From Pseudomonadota bacterium (GTDB lineage: Bacteria; Pseudomonadota; Gammaproteobacteria; Burkholderiales; Thiobacillaceae), in assembly GCA_021847385.1 (NCBI GenBank), contig JAJZTV010000023.1:1-15210 (forward strand): 15,210 bases of DNA, written 5' to 3'. Of this stretch, positions 1 through 7,072 are shown piece after piece. Each line of letters begins with the position of its first letter. The stretch's first letter is position 1. The notes beneath the pieces are model-generated. The model made no database searches. It had not been told where the DNA came from and saw nothing but the letters and a program-made list of their open reading frames with translations. The position numbers were made by a program, and so were the translations under genes.

Positions 1-450
1 GCGACGCCTTTGATGTCCGCCGATTGGGCCACTCAGGCTTGCCAGCAATGGAACAAGACACCCGCCCTGACCGACGAACTGGCTGGCAGCTGGATCAAGA
101 ACGATGGCGGCCGCGGCTATAAGATCGTGCAGATGTACCGCACCGATTGCGGCCCCGCCACCAAGGTGGAAATCAAAATTCAGCCGCAAAACGGCAAGGC
201 CATGTGTACCTACGGTGGCAAGGTACAAACCGCCAGCCTAAGCGACAGCAAAGACTACGTCATGTACGCCCCGACCAAGACCTGGAAGGAAATGGGCGCT
301 GGCGAATACGGCCCCAAGGGCGGCATGTTCTTCCATAGCTTCCGCTTCGATGGCCCCAGCGCCGAGGCCATGGGCGTGATGGGTGCCTTCGAGGCCTTCG
401 TGCTCTTCCCGGGCAAAATCCCCGGCGAAGATGCCTGCCCGACTAAATAA
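1..450 (+). CDS. Secreted SCP2-like sterol-transfer family protein, 5' end missing
   Basis: The reading frame is open from the first base to TAA at 448-450, so the start codon lies left of the window. An in-frame TTG at 10 and ATG at 13 exist, but the residues before them (ATPL) look like the end of a signal peptide and the mature protein probably begins about there. The visible 149 residues are soluble and carry four cysteines, spaced as expected for disulfides in an exported protein. The pattern GRGYKIVQMYRTDCG, then a short Cys-Tyr-Gly-Gly segment and a C-terminal GVMGAFEAF stretch, recalls small periplasmic proteobacterial proteins annotated as SCP-2 sterol transfer family; this is recalled family resemblance, not a search. 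The ligand and role are unknown. The gene converges with the cyclase gene and shares its terminator. Confidence 0.6.
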   Translation, partial: ATPLMSADWATQACQQWNKTPALTDELAGSWIKNDGGRGYKIVQMYRTDCGPATKVEIKIQPQNGKAMCTYGGKVQTASLSDSKDYVMYAPTKTWKEMGAGEYGPKGGMFFHSFRFDGPSAEAMGVMGAFEAFVLFPGKIPGEDACPTK

Positions 451-465
451 GCCCTTCCCACTCAC

Positions 466-493
466 AAAAAAGCCCGCTTGAGCGGGCTTTTTT
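466..493. terminator. Bidirectional rho-independent terminator
   Basis: A perfect inverted repeat has GCCCGC at 472-477, a TTGA loop at 478-481 and GCGGGC at 482-487. It is flanked by six A on the left and six T on the right. Read on either strand it is a GC stem followed by a T tract. It sits between two convergent genes, 16 bases after the SCP2-like stop and 12 bases beyond the cyclase stop, and so should end both transcripts. Confidence 0.93.
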
Positions 494-504
494 GTTGATT
501 TGCC

Positions 505-2835
505 TTATTTGCTCTTCATCACCCACACCCCATGCCATTCACCTTCCGGCGGTTCGGCCTTGAGGTGTTCGCAGCGCTCCAGGAACAATTTGGCCCCCTT
601 GTCGGCCGGGTTCAACTCCAGGCACTGCGCGAAGGCGGTGTGCGCCTTATCCCACTGGCCATGGCGGTAGGCCAACAAGGCCTCTTTGAAAATCTGCAGT
701 GACTCGGCGATGTTGGGGAAGCTCGTCTCGTCGTGATAGTCGAGAATCTCGTAGATGCTCACCGGCTGGGTCTTGCCCTTGACCACCACGTAGTCGATCT
801 CGCGCGCTCGGTAGGTACCCTTGAGTTGCTTGAAGGTGGTCTCCGACACCAGTATCTGCGCACCGTATTCCTTGCAGGCGCTCTCCAGGCGGGAGGCCAG
901 GTTGACGCCGTCGCCGATGACGGTGAAGTCCATGCGCTTGGGCGAGCCGATGTTGCCGGACACCACCGTGTCGGTGTTGATGCCGACGCCGATATTGACC
1001 GGTAGTTTCTCCTGGCTGGCGCGCTGGGCATTCCAGCCATGCAGCACTCGGATCATGTCGATCGCGCAGCGCACGGCGCGGTCCTCGTCGCTTTCGCTGT
1101 CGCCCAGGATGCCGAAGCTGGCCATGATCGCATCGCCGATGAACTTGTCGAGCATGCCGCCCTCGCGCTGCAGGCAATCCACCATCAGCGTGAAGTACTC
1201 GTTGAGCAGGCTGACCGTGCCCTGGGCACCGAGCTTCTCGGTGATCGTGGTGAAACCGCGAATGTCCGAGAACAGCACGGTGGCGCTCACGCTCTGGCCA
1301 CCCAAGAGATCGGCGCCGCTGGCCAGCAGCTTGTCCGCCACATTGGGGTCCATGTAGCGCGACATGGTGGACTTCATCCGTTTTTCGCTGGTAATGTCCT
1401 CGAACATGATCATCGAGCCCAGGTGTTTGCCATCGATGCTATTGAGCGGATAGGCCGTCACGTTCACCGACAGCTTGTCGCCGGCCACCTCCAGTTCGCC
1501 GTCGACCACATAGACCGGACCGCCCACCTCGGTGGCTTCGGCCAATTTTTCGAGAATCCAGGCATTGCCGCCGGTAAAATATTCGGTAGCGGCATGCTGC
1601 AATAGATCCTTGGCTTCGACCTGGAGGATGCGCAGACCGGCTTGGTTGCAGGTCACGATCTTGCCCGCGTCGTCCAGGGTCAGCACACCGGACGACATGC
1701 TTTCCAGCATCGATTCGTTGTAATTCTTGATGTTCTGCACATTGGCGAACAGGGTCGCGTTCTCCAGCGCGATCGACACCTGCGCCGTAAACGCCCTGAG
1801 CCGCGACTCGTCCTCGTCGGTGAAGGTGCCGCCGCGCTTGTTCAGTGCCTGGGTCACGCCGATGATCTTGCCGGCCTGGTTCACTACCGGCACGCAGAGG
1901 ATCGAGCGCGTGAAGAAGCCGGTTTGCTTGTCGAAGGCCGGATTGAAGCGCAGGTCGGCGTAGGCATAGGGGATGTTGATGGTCTGGCCGGCGGTGAACA
2001 CCGCACCGGCAATGCCCAAATGGTTGGGGAAGCGTATCTGCTGCTTGCCCAGGCCCTGGCCGACCTCCGACCACAACTCGTTGGTCTTCTCGTCGTTCAG
2101 GAACAGGGTCGAACGCTCGGCATTGAGCATGCGCGTCACTTCGAGCATGACTTTTTGCAGCAGCGAGCCGATCTTGATATCGCGCGTCACCTCGGTCACG
2201 ACATTCAGGAACTCCATCTCGCGCCGGCGCCGGACCTGCATCTCCTCGACGAAGCGCACCGCCTGCAGGGCATGCGAGGTCTGCGTCGCCAAGTCCTGCA
2301 GGAGATTCAGATCATCGCGGGTGAACCGCCCCTTCTTCTTATTGAGCACCTGGGCGATGCCGATGACCTCGCCCTTCGCCGTATGCATCGGCACGCACAG
2401 CATGGAATGGGTCACATAGCCGGTCTGCTGGTCGACCGCCTGATTGAAGCGCGGATCGGTATAGGCGTCGTGGATGATTTCCGGCTCGTCGTGGCTGAAT
2501 ACATAGCCAGCAATACCGGTGTTGCTGAGCATCCTGATTTCGCGTTGCAGCGCCCCCTGCGCCACACGCGAATACAATTCCCCCGTGCTGGCATCGTGCA
2601 GAAAGATCGTGCCCCGTTCGGCGTTGAGTTTCTCGACGGCGATGTCGACAACGGCGCTGAATACCTGATCCAGCGATTGCAGCGTGGCGACCTTGCGCGT
2701 CACCCCGAGCAGGAATTCGGAACGGGCCAGGCGCTTGCGCAAGGCACGGTCGCTCGCGGCCGGGTTCGGCGAACTTTTCTCTGTCCGCCGCCCTCTATCG
2801 GCCGCGGTCTTGCGTGGCTTCTTATCGCTGTCCAT
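505..2835 (-). CDS. Class III adenylate/guanylate cyclase with tandem GAF, PAS and TPR
   Basis: Predicted cytosolic 776-residue enzyme making a cyclic nucleotide, probably cAMP. Rough order: basic N-terminus 1-35, GAF 50-195, GAF 212-360, PAS 372-485, catalytic domain 510-695, TPR-like helices 708-755. Both catalytic aspartates are present (D524 in FSDIRG, D568 in FIGD), as are the transition-state pair N645 and R649 in VNLASR. The base-contacting positions are K564 and T638; Thr there is the class IIIb type, known from bicarbonate-stimulated cyclases. GAF-2 has an intact NKFDE motif (N332, K333, F338, D342, E343); GAF-1 has a one-residue-shorter variant (N165 K166, F171, D174 D175). The order resembles Anabaena CyaB-type cyclases, whose GAF domains bind cyclic nucleotides. 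The start overlaps the upstream hydrolase gene by 14 bases without a strong ribosome site, suggesting translational coupling. No membrane segment is seen. Confidence 0.93.
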   Translation of the reverse strand: MDSDKKPRKTAADRGRRTEKSSPNPAASDRALRKRLARSEFLLGVTRKVATLQSLDQVFSAVVDIAVEKLNAERGTIFLHDASTGELYSRVAQGALQREIRMLSNTGIAGYVFSHDEPEIIHDAYTDPRFNQAVDQQTGYVTHSMLCVPMHTAKGEVIGIAQVLNKKKGRFTRDDLNLLQDLATQTSHALQAVRFVEEMQVRRRREMEFLNVVTEVTRDIKIGSLLQKVMLEVTRMLNAERSTLFLNDEKTNELWSEVGQGLGKQQIRFPNHLGIAGAVFTAGQTINIPYAYADLRFNPAFDKQTGFFTRSILCVPVVNQAGKIIGVTQALNKRGGTFTDEDESRLRAFTAQVSIALENATLFANVQNIKNYNESMLESMSSGVLTLDDAGKIVTCNQAGLRILQVEAKDLLQHAATEYFTGGNAWILEKLAEATEVGGPVYVVDGELEVAGDKLSVNVTAYPLNSIDGKHLGSMIMFEDITSEKRMKSTMSRYMDPNVADKLLASGADLLGGQSVSATVLFSDIRGFTTITEKLGAQGTVSLLNEYFTLMVDCLQREGGMLDKFIGDAIMASFGILGDSESDEDRAVRCAIDMIRVLHGWNAQRASQEKLPVNIGVGINTDTVVSGNIGSPKRMDFTVIGDGVNLASRLESACKEYGAQILVSETTFKQLKGTYRAREIDYVVVKGKTQPVSIYEILDYHDETSFPNIAESLQIFKEALLAYRHGQWDKAHTAFAQCLELNPADKGAKLFLERCEHLKAEPPEGEWHGVWVMKSK

Positions 2836-4726
2836 TGTTCTTCATCGTCTCAATTTGATCGCGCAAAACCGATGCCGTCGCCCGCAACTGCGCCAGCTCC
2901 TGTTGCAGCAAGCTGACCGCCTGCTGCCGCTCATTGGCCGCTTCCACATCCTTGCGCTCAAGCGCATCGCGTAGCGCACTGGCCCCCTCGCGTAGCTGGA
3001 CGATCTCGGCATTGGCCGCCTTGACCGCTTCGTTGACCATCGCTTCGGCGGCCGCCTGCGCCTTCTCCAGCTCATCACGCAGTGCGGCTATCGTCTGCCG
3101 CAACTGCGTGATTTCCGCCTGCGAGGCGGCTACCGCGCGCTGAATCTCATCTTGATGATTCGCCGCCTGCACTTCCAGGCGATCGCGCATCGCCGCCATG
3201 CTGCGTTGCAGCTCGCGCAATTCGGCCTGAAGGCGATCATCCTCGGCCAGGGTTTCTTGTTGCCGCAGCTGCGCCAGTTCGGAAGGCGTCATCGAACGGC
3301 AACGCGGGCGTAGGTTTTCGACGACCCGGCCGTACGAGCCTTCCGCGGTCGGACAGACCAACTCTGCCCTGCCATCCGGCCTGGCCCGATAAAACCGATC
3401 GGCCGCCTCGAGACACGGTAGGTAATCGCCCGCCACATCTTCGAATAGATTGACCCGGAACAGCAGTTCGCCTTGATCGTGGTCGGCGCCTGCGCTGATG
3501 CTGTGATAACCCGCCTTGGCGTAGACGAAGTGGTCCCCCGCCTCATGCCTGTAGCCGGCGAAAAACCGGCCATCGTGCCTCAGGTAGACATCCGCATCGA
3601 GCGGCCAGCATGCACCGTCTCGGCCCACTTCGACAAAGCTGTCATTTTCGACCTTGTAACGCTTGCCCGACTTGATCAGTTTCCAGCCGACGACCGTGAA
3701 CCGGTCAGGCGAATGGCTAAGCAAAGTCCGCTTCGGATCGAGCGTGGTGTCGGCAAGACCATGGTATTCCGTGTGCACCACGCCGAAGCGACCGGTAACG
3801 TCATGCACCACGGCCGCGCCGTCAAAGGCCTTGACCGCTTCTTCATAGCGCGCTCGGCTCCAGGTGCGTTCGATGTAATCGTTGATGTCACCGATCAGGA
3901 CATCCGCGGCCAAAAAGGCTTTGCTGCTCAGGTCGAATTTTGGCGTACGCTTGTCGGCATAGAGCGACTGCCACAGCGGCAGGTTGTGCATGGTGTCCGA
4001 ACTGAAGATGAGCTTTTCGCCGCCTGACTCGATCACCAGACCAAAATTGGGCAAACCGTGCCAGACCGGGGCATTGATGATGTTGATGGTATAGCCGTCC
4101 CCGACCAGGGCGCGCGGGTCGGGCTCGTAGAACGCTGGGGCGGAAAACGGGTAGTACGTCTCCGGCTCCACCCATTCTCCGCTGTCCGGATCGCAAAACA
4201 GCAGGCGCGGACTGCCGGTTTTGGCACTCACCACGACCTTGGCGCGATCCGGCGCAACCCGCTTGCCCCGACTATCGACCACCCGCCAGCCACCCTCCTG
4301 CATGACGATGCGGTAACGCGCACGCGGTCCGATGGGCACATGCTCGGCATAGTCCTCGTAAGCGATGTCCACTACGCGCTTGGATGTTGCATCCAGGCTT
4401 TTGTTGAGCGCCGCGCCCGAGCTGGACTTCACCTCTTCGGCAACGGTATCGGTGGTGATGAGCTTGACCCGCCGTCTCAGCGACGGGGTATACATATACT
4501 GCAGTGCGAGATCGGTAAACCAACGTTTATGGTCATCGTGGCAGTGGGTGACAATCACGCCGGAGAGTTGGCCGAGGCCCTCTGCTCCGATCTGCTGGAA
4601 AAACGGCGCCCCCAAATCGATCAGGTAATTGTCCCCGTTCACGAAGACCTGATAGCCGATGCCCTTACCCGGTTCGGCAAATGGGCCGTAATCCCCCAGA
4701 ACCAATATCTCAATGCCACCTGCCAT
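2822..4726 (-). CDS. MBL-fold metallo-hydrolase with C-terminal repetitive coiled coil
   Basis: 634 residues. The first 340 form a metallo-beta-lactamase fold with metal-binding HCHDDH at 61-66 (H61, H63, D65, H66), H223 in VWHGLPNFG, D244 in FSSDT and H337 in LLSHSP. The H-then-D spacing around GLVIESGGEKLIFSSD recalls the RNase Z/phosphodiesterase branch. Residues about 125-210 are an insertion, and 344-480 form a domain I do not recognise. Residues 483-630 are a charged, Ala/Gln/Leu-rich coiled coil built from 36-residue repeats. No signal peptide, so probably cytosolic. GAGG lies seven bases before the ATG. The end overlaps the cyclase start by 14 bases, so both are probably co-translated. 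The substrate is unknown; cyclic-nucleotide phosphodiesterase is one possibility inferred from fold branch and context, other hydrolase activities are equally open. Confidence 0.8.
   Translation of the reverse strand: MAGGIEILVLGDYGPFAEPGKGIGYQVFVNGDNYLIDLGAPFFQQIGAEGLGQLSGVIVTHCHDDHKRWFTDLALQYMYTPSLRRRVKLITTDTVAEEVKSSSGAALNKSLDATSKRVVDIAYEDYAEHVPIGPRARYRIVMQEGGWRVVDSRGKRVAPDRAKVVVSAKTGSPRLLFCDPDSGEWVEPETYYPFSAPAFYEPDPRALVGDGYTINIINAPVWHGLPNFGLVIESGGEKLIFSSDTMHNLPLWQSLYADKRTPKFDLSSKAFLAADVLIGDINDYIERTWSRARYEEAVKAFDGAAVVHDVTGRFGVVHTEYHGLADTTLDPKRTLLSHSPDRFTVVGWKLIKSGKRYKVENDSFVEVGRDGACWPLDADVYLRHDGRFFAGYRHEAGDHFVYAKAGYHSISAGADHDQGELLFRVNLFEDVAGDYLPCLEAADRFYRARPDGRAELVCPTAEGSYGRVVENLRPRCRSMTPSELAQLRQQETLAEDDRLQAELRELQRSMAAMRDRLEVQAANHQDEIQRAVAASQAEITQLRQTIAALRDELEKAQAAAEAMVNEAVKAANAEIVQLREGASALRDALERKDVEAANERQQAVSLLQQELAQLRATASVLRDQIETMKNNGQR
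2825..3226 (-). repeat. Tandem 108-base repeats coding a 36-residue coiled-coil unit
   Basis: Residues 501-634 of the MBL protein align as three full units and one partial unit of exactly 36 residues. Each begins AEL/AEI/AEI/QEL, has QLR (first unit ELQ) near the start, then M/L-R-D-x-L/I-E at residues 513-518, 549-554, 585-590 and 621-626. The exact spacing suggests internal duplication; the remainder of each unit has diverged. Confidence 0.75.
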
Positions 4727-4814
4727 ACAGACGCCTCAGATACGAACCGGCCCGATTTTTGAAAGCCCCTTCCGGGGATAGTCGCGCTTGCTGCCAAGCA
4801 AGCTCGCCGCGTTT

Positions 4815-4835
4815 CAATAATAGTGCGGATTATTG
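4815..4835. repeat. AT-rich inverted repeat across the FKBP stop codon
   Basis: CAATAAT (4815-4821), seven bases, then ATTATTG (4829-4835) form a perfect seven-base inverted repeat in otherwise GC-rich DNA. It spans the TAA of the FKBP gene and opens the 103-base gap before the MBL gene. It could be a protein-binding site or a weak RNA hairpin; nothing decides between these. The rest of the gap (4727-4814) holds a GCTTGC/GCAAGC hairpin near 4786-4803 and no promoter I can support. Confidence 0.3.
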
Positions 4836-5321
4836 CAGTTGCGGCGCCCCTTGTTCGGCCGGGAAGCCCGAACGAATCTCTTCCGGCGTCGCATCGCGCA
4901 CCGACAGGATATCGACCACGCAGGTCGCATGCTGGCCAGCCAGCGGGTGATTGGCATCCAAGGTCACCTTGCCATTTTCGATGCGAACCACGCGGAAGGT
5001 CATCACCTCGCCCTGGTCGTTCTGCGCCTCGGCCTCGCCGCCTAAGCGGCGCAGTTGCGGCGGCACATTGGCCAGATCCTCGACGAGGATCAGGCTGGGG
5101 TCGGGCTGACCGAAGCCTTCTTCCGGCGTCAGATCGACCTCGACCCGCTCGCCCACCCCATGGCCTTCCAGGCTACGCTCGATCTTCTCGAATAGGCCGC
5201 TGCTGGCACCATGGACATAACCGGTCGGCATGTCGTTCTGGCCCATCACCTGGCCATTCTGGTCGAGCACGGAATAGGTCATGAACACAACCTTGTTCTT
5301 GGCTACCACCTCGTCACTCAT
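4830..5321 (-). CDS. SlyD-like FKBP-type peptidyl-prolyl cis-trans isomerase
   Basis: 163 residues, cytosolic. SlyD-type proteins catalyse proline isomerisation and act as chaperones through an insert-in-flap domain. Here the FKBP half shows LFEKIERSLEGHGVGERVEV and PEEGFGQ, and the end of the insert region is followed by the diagnostic DANHPLAG. The protein lacks the long His/Cys-rich metal-binding tail of E. coli SlyD, ending in a short Gln/Pro tail, so nickel delivery is less likely. GGAG sits six bases before the ATG. It lies between the GH57 gene (46 bases upstream) and the MBL gene (103 bases downstream) in the same direction; no functional link to either is evident. Confidence 0.92.
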   Translation of the reverse strand: MSDEVVAKNKVVFMTYSVLDQNGQVMGQNDMPTGYVHGASSGLFEKIERSLEGHGVGERVEVDLTPEEGFGQPDPSLILVEDLANVPPQLRRLGGEAEAQNDQGEVMTFRVVRIENGKVTLDANHPLAGQHATCVVDILSVRDATPEEIRSGFPAEQGAPQLQ

Positions 5322-5367
5322 GATCCACTCCGCGCCTAAAAAGGGGGCATTCTAGCAAATATGCCGA

Positions 5368-7038
5368 TCAGCCCTGGCCGCGGCGCATGGCTCCGCCCGC
5401 CTCGGCCGCTCCACCGCCGCTGCTGATCGGCCGGTCCAAGTCGGTCGGCGCATCAAGGCCGAGCAGTCGATAGAGTTGTTTGAGTTTGTTGCGGTAGAGT
5501 TGGTCGAAGGCCTGCACGCTGTCGGCCGGGTTGTAATCGCCGAACCACCAGAACCAGTCGGAACTCTCGCAAGACCTCAGGGCCTTCTCGGCCGCCGAAC
5601 GGCTGCGCGGCGACAGGCTCGGGTCGGCCATGGCTCGGTCATAGGCCAGTTTGGCCTCGCACAATAGGTCCCATGCCCGGTTCTTGGCCGCGTCGCCCAT
5701 CCAGGTGGTGAAATCGCCATAAACCCAGCTACCGGCCACAAGCTGCCGCAGCTCGCCGACGCCGTTGCCTTTCAGTTCCAGATATTCGGCAAAGGTCGTC
5801 GTGCGGATAGCCGCGTGGTCGGCCAAGGCTTGGTACAGCTCGGACAGGAAATGAAAGCCGTTGTAGGGATAGAACTCCCAGGCATTCTCGCCGTCCAGGA
5901 TCACCGACACCACCGCCTCGCCCTGCGTTTCGCGGCGAATGGCCTCCAATTGATGCAAGAAATGGCGTACCGCGTCGCTCGCCCACCAATCCTTGTATTC
6001 GAAGCCGATCAAGTCGGACAGATGATCGTCGCGAAAGAAGCAGGCCGTTCCGCAGCCGTTTACGCGGTAGGGTCGATAGGCCCATTTGGCTTTATCGGCC
6101 AGATCGATCCCATCGGCCGTCAAGCTATGGCGCAACACGCCTTCGCCGCTGGCCGCCCAGCGTAGCCCGGCTTCGGCGAAGAGGCGCAGCACGGGCTCGG
6201 ATACCCCGCCCTCCGCCGGCCAAAAGCCGGCCGGCCGGACACCGAAGTGGCTGCGGTGGCTGTCCAAGGCCGCCTGCACATGGGCCTGGACACGTACCGC
6301 GCCGCCGGGATACGCCGCATGCCCAGGCAAGGGCGAATCCGGCTTGGCCTGGCGGGCCGCCTGGAAATCGATCAGCAGCGGCGACAGCGGATGGCTATGC
6401 GGGGTGCTGGATAGCTCCACTTGGCCGCGTTCGGCCAGTGCGCGGTAGCGCGGCAGCAAACCGGCGATCACCTCGCCGATCACGCCAAAGAGCGCCTGCC
6501 GATCGGCCGGGCTGAAACCGTGGCCCTTTTGCATCAACGACAAGATCGACGGATAGGCCCGACGCACGGTCTCGCCGGTCCATGCCAAGTGATACCAAGT
6601 CACCAGATCGGCGAAATATTGCTCGGACAGATAAGCCAAGCCGACGCCGTTGCCCTTCATCGCCTCAAAGTAACGCTGCAGCAAGCGGTAGGCCGGAAAC
6701 GGCTCGAGCATGGTCGCCTGATTCAGCCTGAAACAGGCCTCGAGCAAGGCCAATTTCTGTTCTTCGGGCAAGCGCCCCAGATCCGGCTCGATCAACCAAG
6801 CCAGCACAGGGTCACGCGGGTGGCCGCTGGCGAACTGACTGGCATAGTCGTCCAACTGTTCGACCAGACTGGGCACGAAATTGACCACGGCGCGGACATT
6901 CGGCGCCGCTTCGAGATGCGCGGCCATGTCGGCGTAGTCCTTCAAGGCATGCAGATAGGTCCAGGGCAGGCGGTAGTCGCCCTGTTCGGTGCGGTAGTCC
7001 GGCTGGTGAAAATGCCAGCAAAGAACCAAATGCAGCAT
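5368..7038 (-). CDS. Glycoside hydrolase family 57 alpha-glucan-active enzyme
   Basis: 556 residues, cytosolic (no signal peptide). The five GH57 motifs are present: HFHQP at 9-13, the STPHSHPL region at 211-218, GFWPAEGG with likely nucleophile E276, VILDGENAW with likely acid/base D382, and SSDWFWWFGDYN at 492-503. GH57 enzymes are retaining alpha-glucan hydrolases, transferases or branching enzymes. I cannot tell which from sequence alone; the length matches the uncharacterised bacterial alpha-amylase-like group often found beside glycogen genes. Residues 532-556 are a Gly/Ala-rich tail with no visible role. The gene starts 34 bases after the glgC stop on the same strand, so the two are probably co-transcribed, pointing to glycogen or maltodextrin handling. 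No good ribosome site precedes the ATG. Confidence 0.9.
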   Translation of the reverse strand: MLHLVLCWHFHQPDYRTEQGDYRLPWTYLHALKDYADMAAHLEAAPNVRAVVNFVPSLVEQLDDYASQFASGHPRDPVLAWLIEPDLGRLPEEQKLALLEACFRLNQATMLEPFPAYRLLQRYFEAMKGNGVGLAYLSEQYFADLVTWYHLAWTGETVRRAYPSILSLMQKGHGFSPADRQALFGVIGEVIAGLLPRYRALAERGQVELSSTPHSHPLSPLLIDFQAARQAKPDSPLPGHAAYPGGAVRVQAHVQAALDSHRSHFGVRPAGFWPAEGGVSEPVLRLFAEAGLRWAASGEGVLRHSLTADGIDLADKAKWAYRPYRVNGCGTACFFRDDHLSDLIGFEYKDWWASDAVRHFLHQLEAIRRETQGEAVVSVILDGENAWEFYPYNGFHFLSELYQALADHAAIRTTTFAEYLELKGNGVGELRQLVAGSWVYGDFTTWMGDAAKNRAWDLLCEAKLAYDRAMADPSLSPRSRSAAEKALRSCESSDWFWWFGDYNPADSVQAFDQLYRNKLKQLYRLLGLDAPTDLDRPISSGGGAAEAGGAMRRGQG

Positions 7039-7072
7039 AGACGCGCCCGGCTAACTGAATGATCGGCGCGTA

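Noticed and set aside
1642..2916. 424-codon plus-strand open frame opposite the cyclase
   Set aside because: The opposite strand encodes clear GAF and PAS domains. The antisense product is His/Arg/Leu-rich with no domain, the usual shadow pattern.
4762..4803. Hairpins GCTTGC/GCAAGC and CCCC/GGGG as a terminator after the FKBP gene
   Set aside because: Neither is followed by a T run on the minus strand; the nearby sequence reads CTTTCAAAAA.
5338..5365. Possible terminator between the GH57 and FKBP genes
   Set aside because: GGCAT/ATGCC followed by CCCTTTTT on the minus strand has only a five-base stem with a ten-base loop, too weak to claim.
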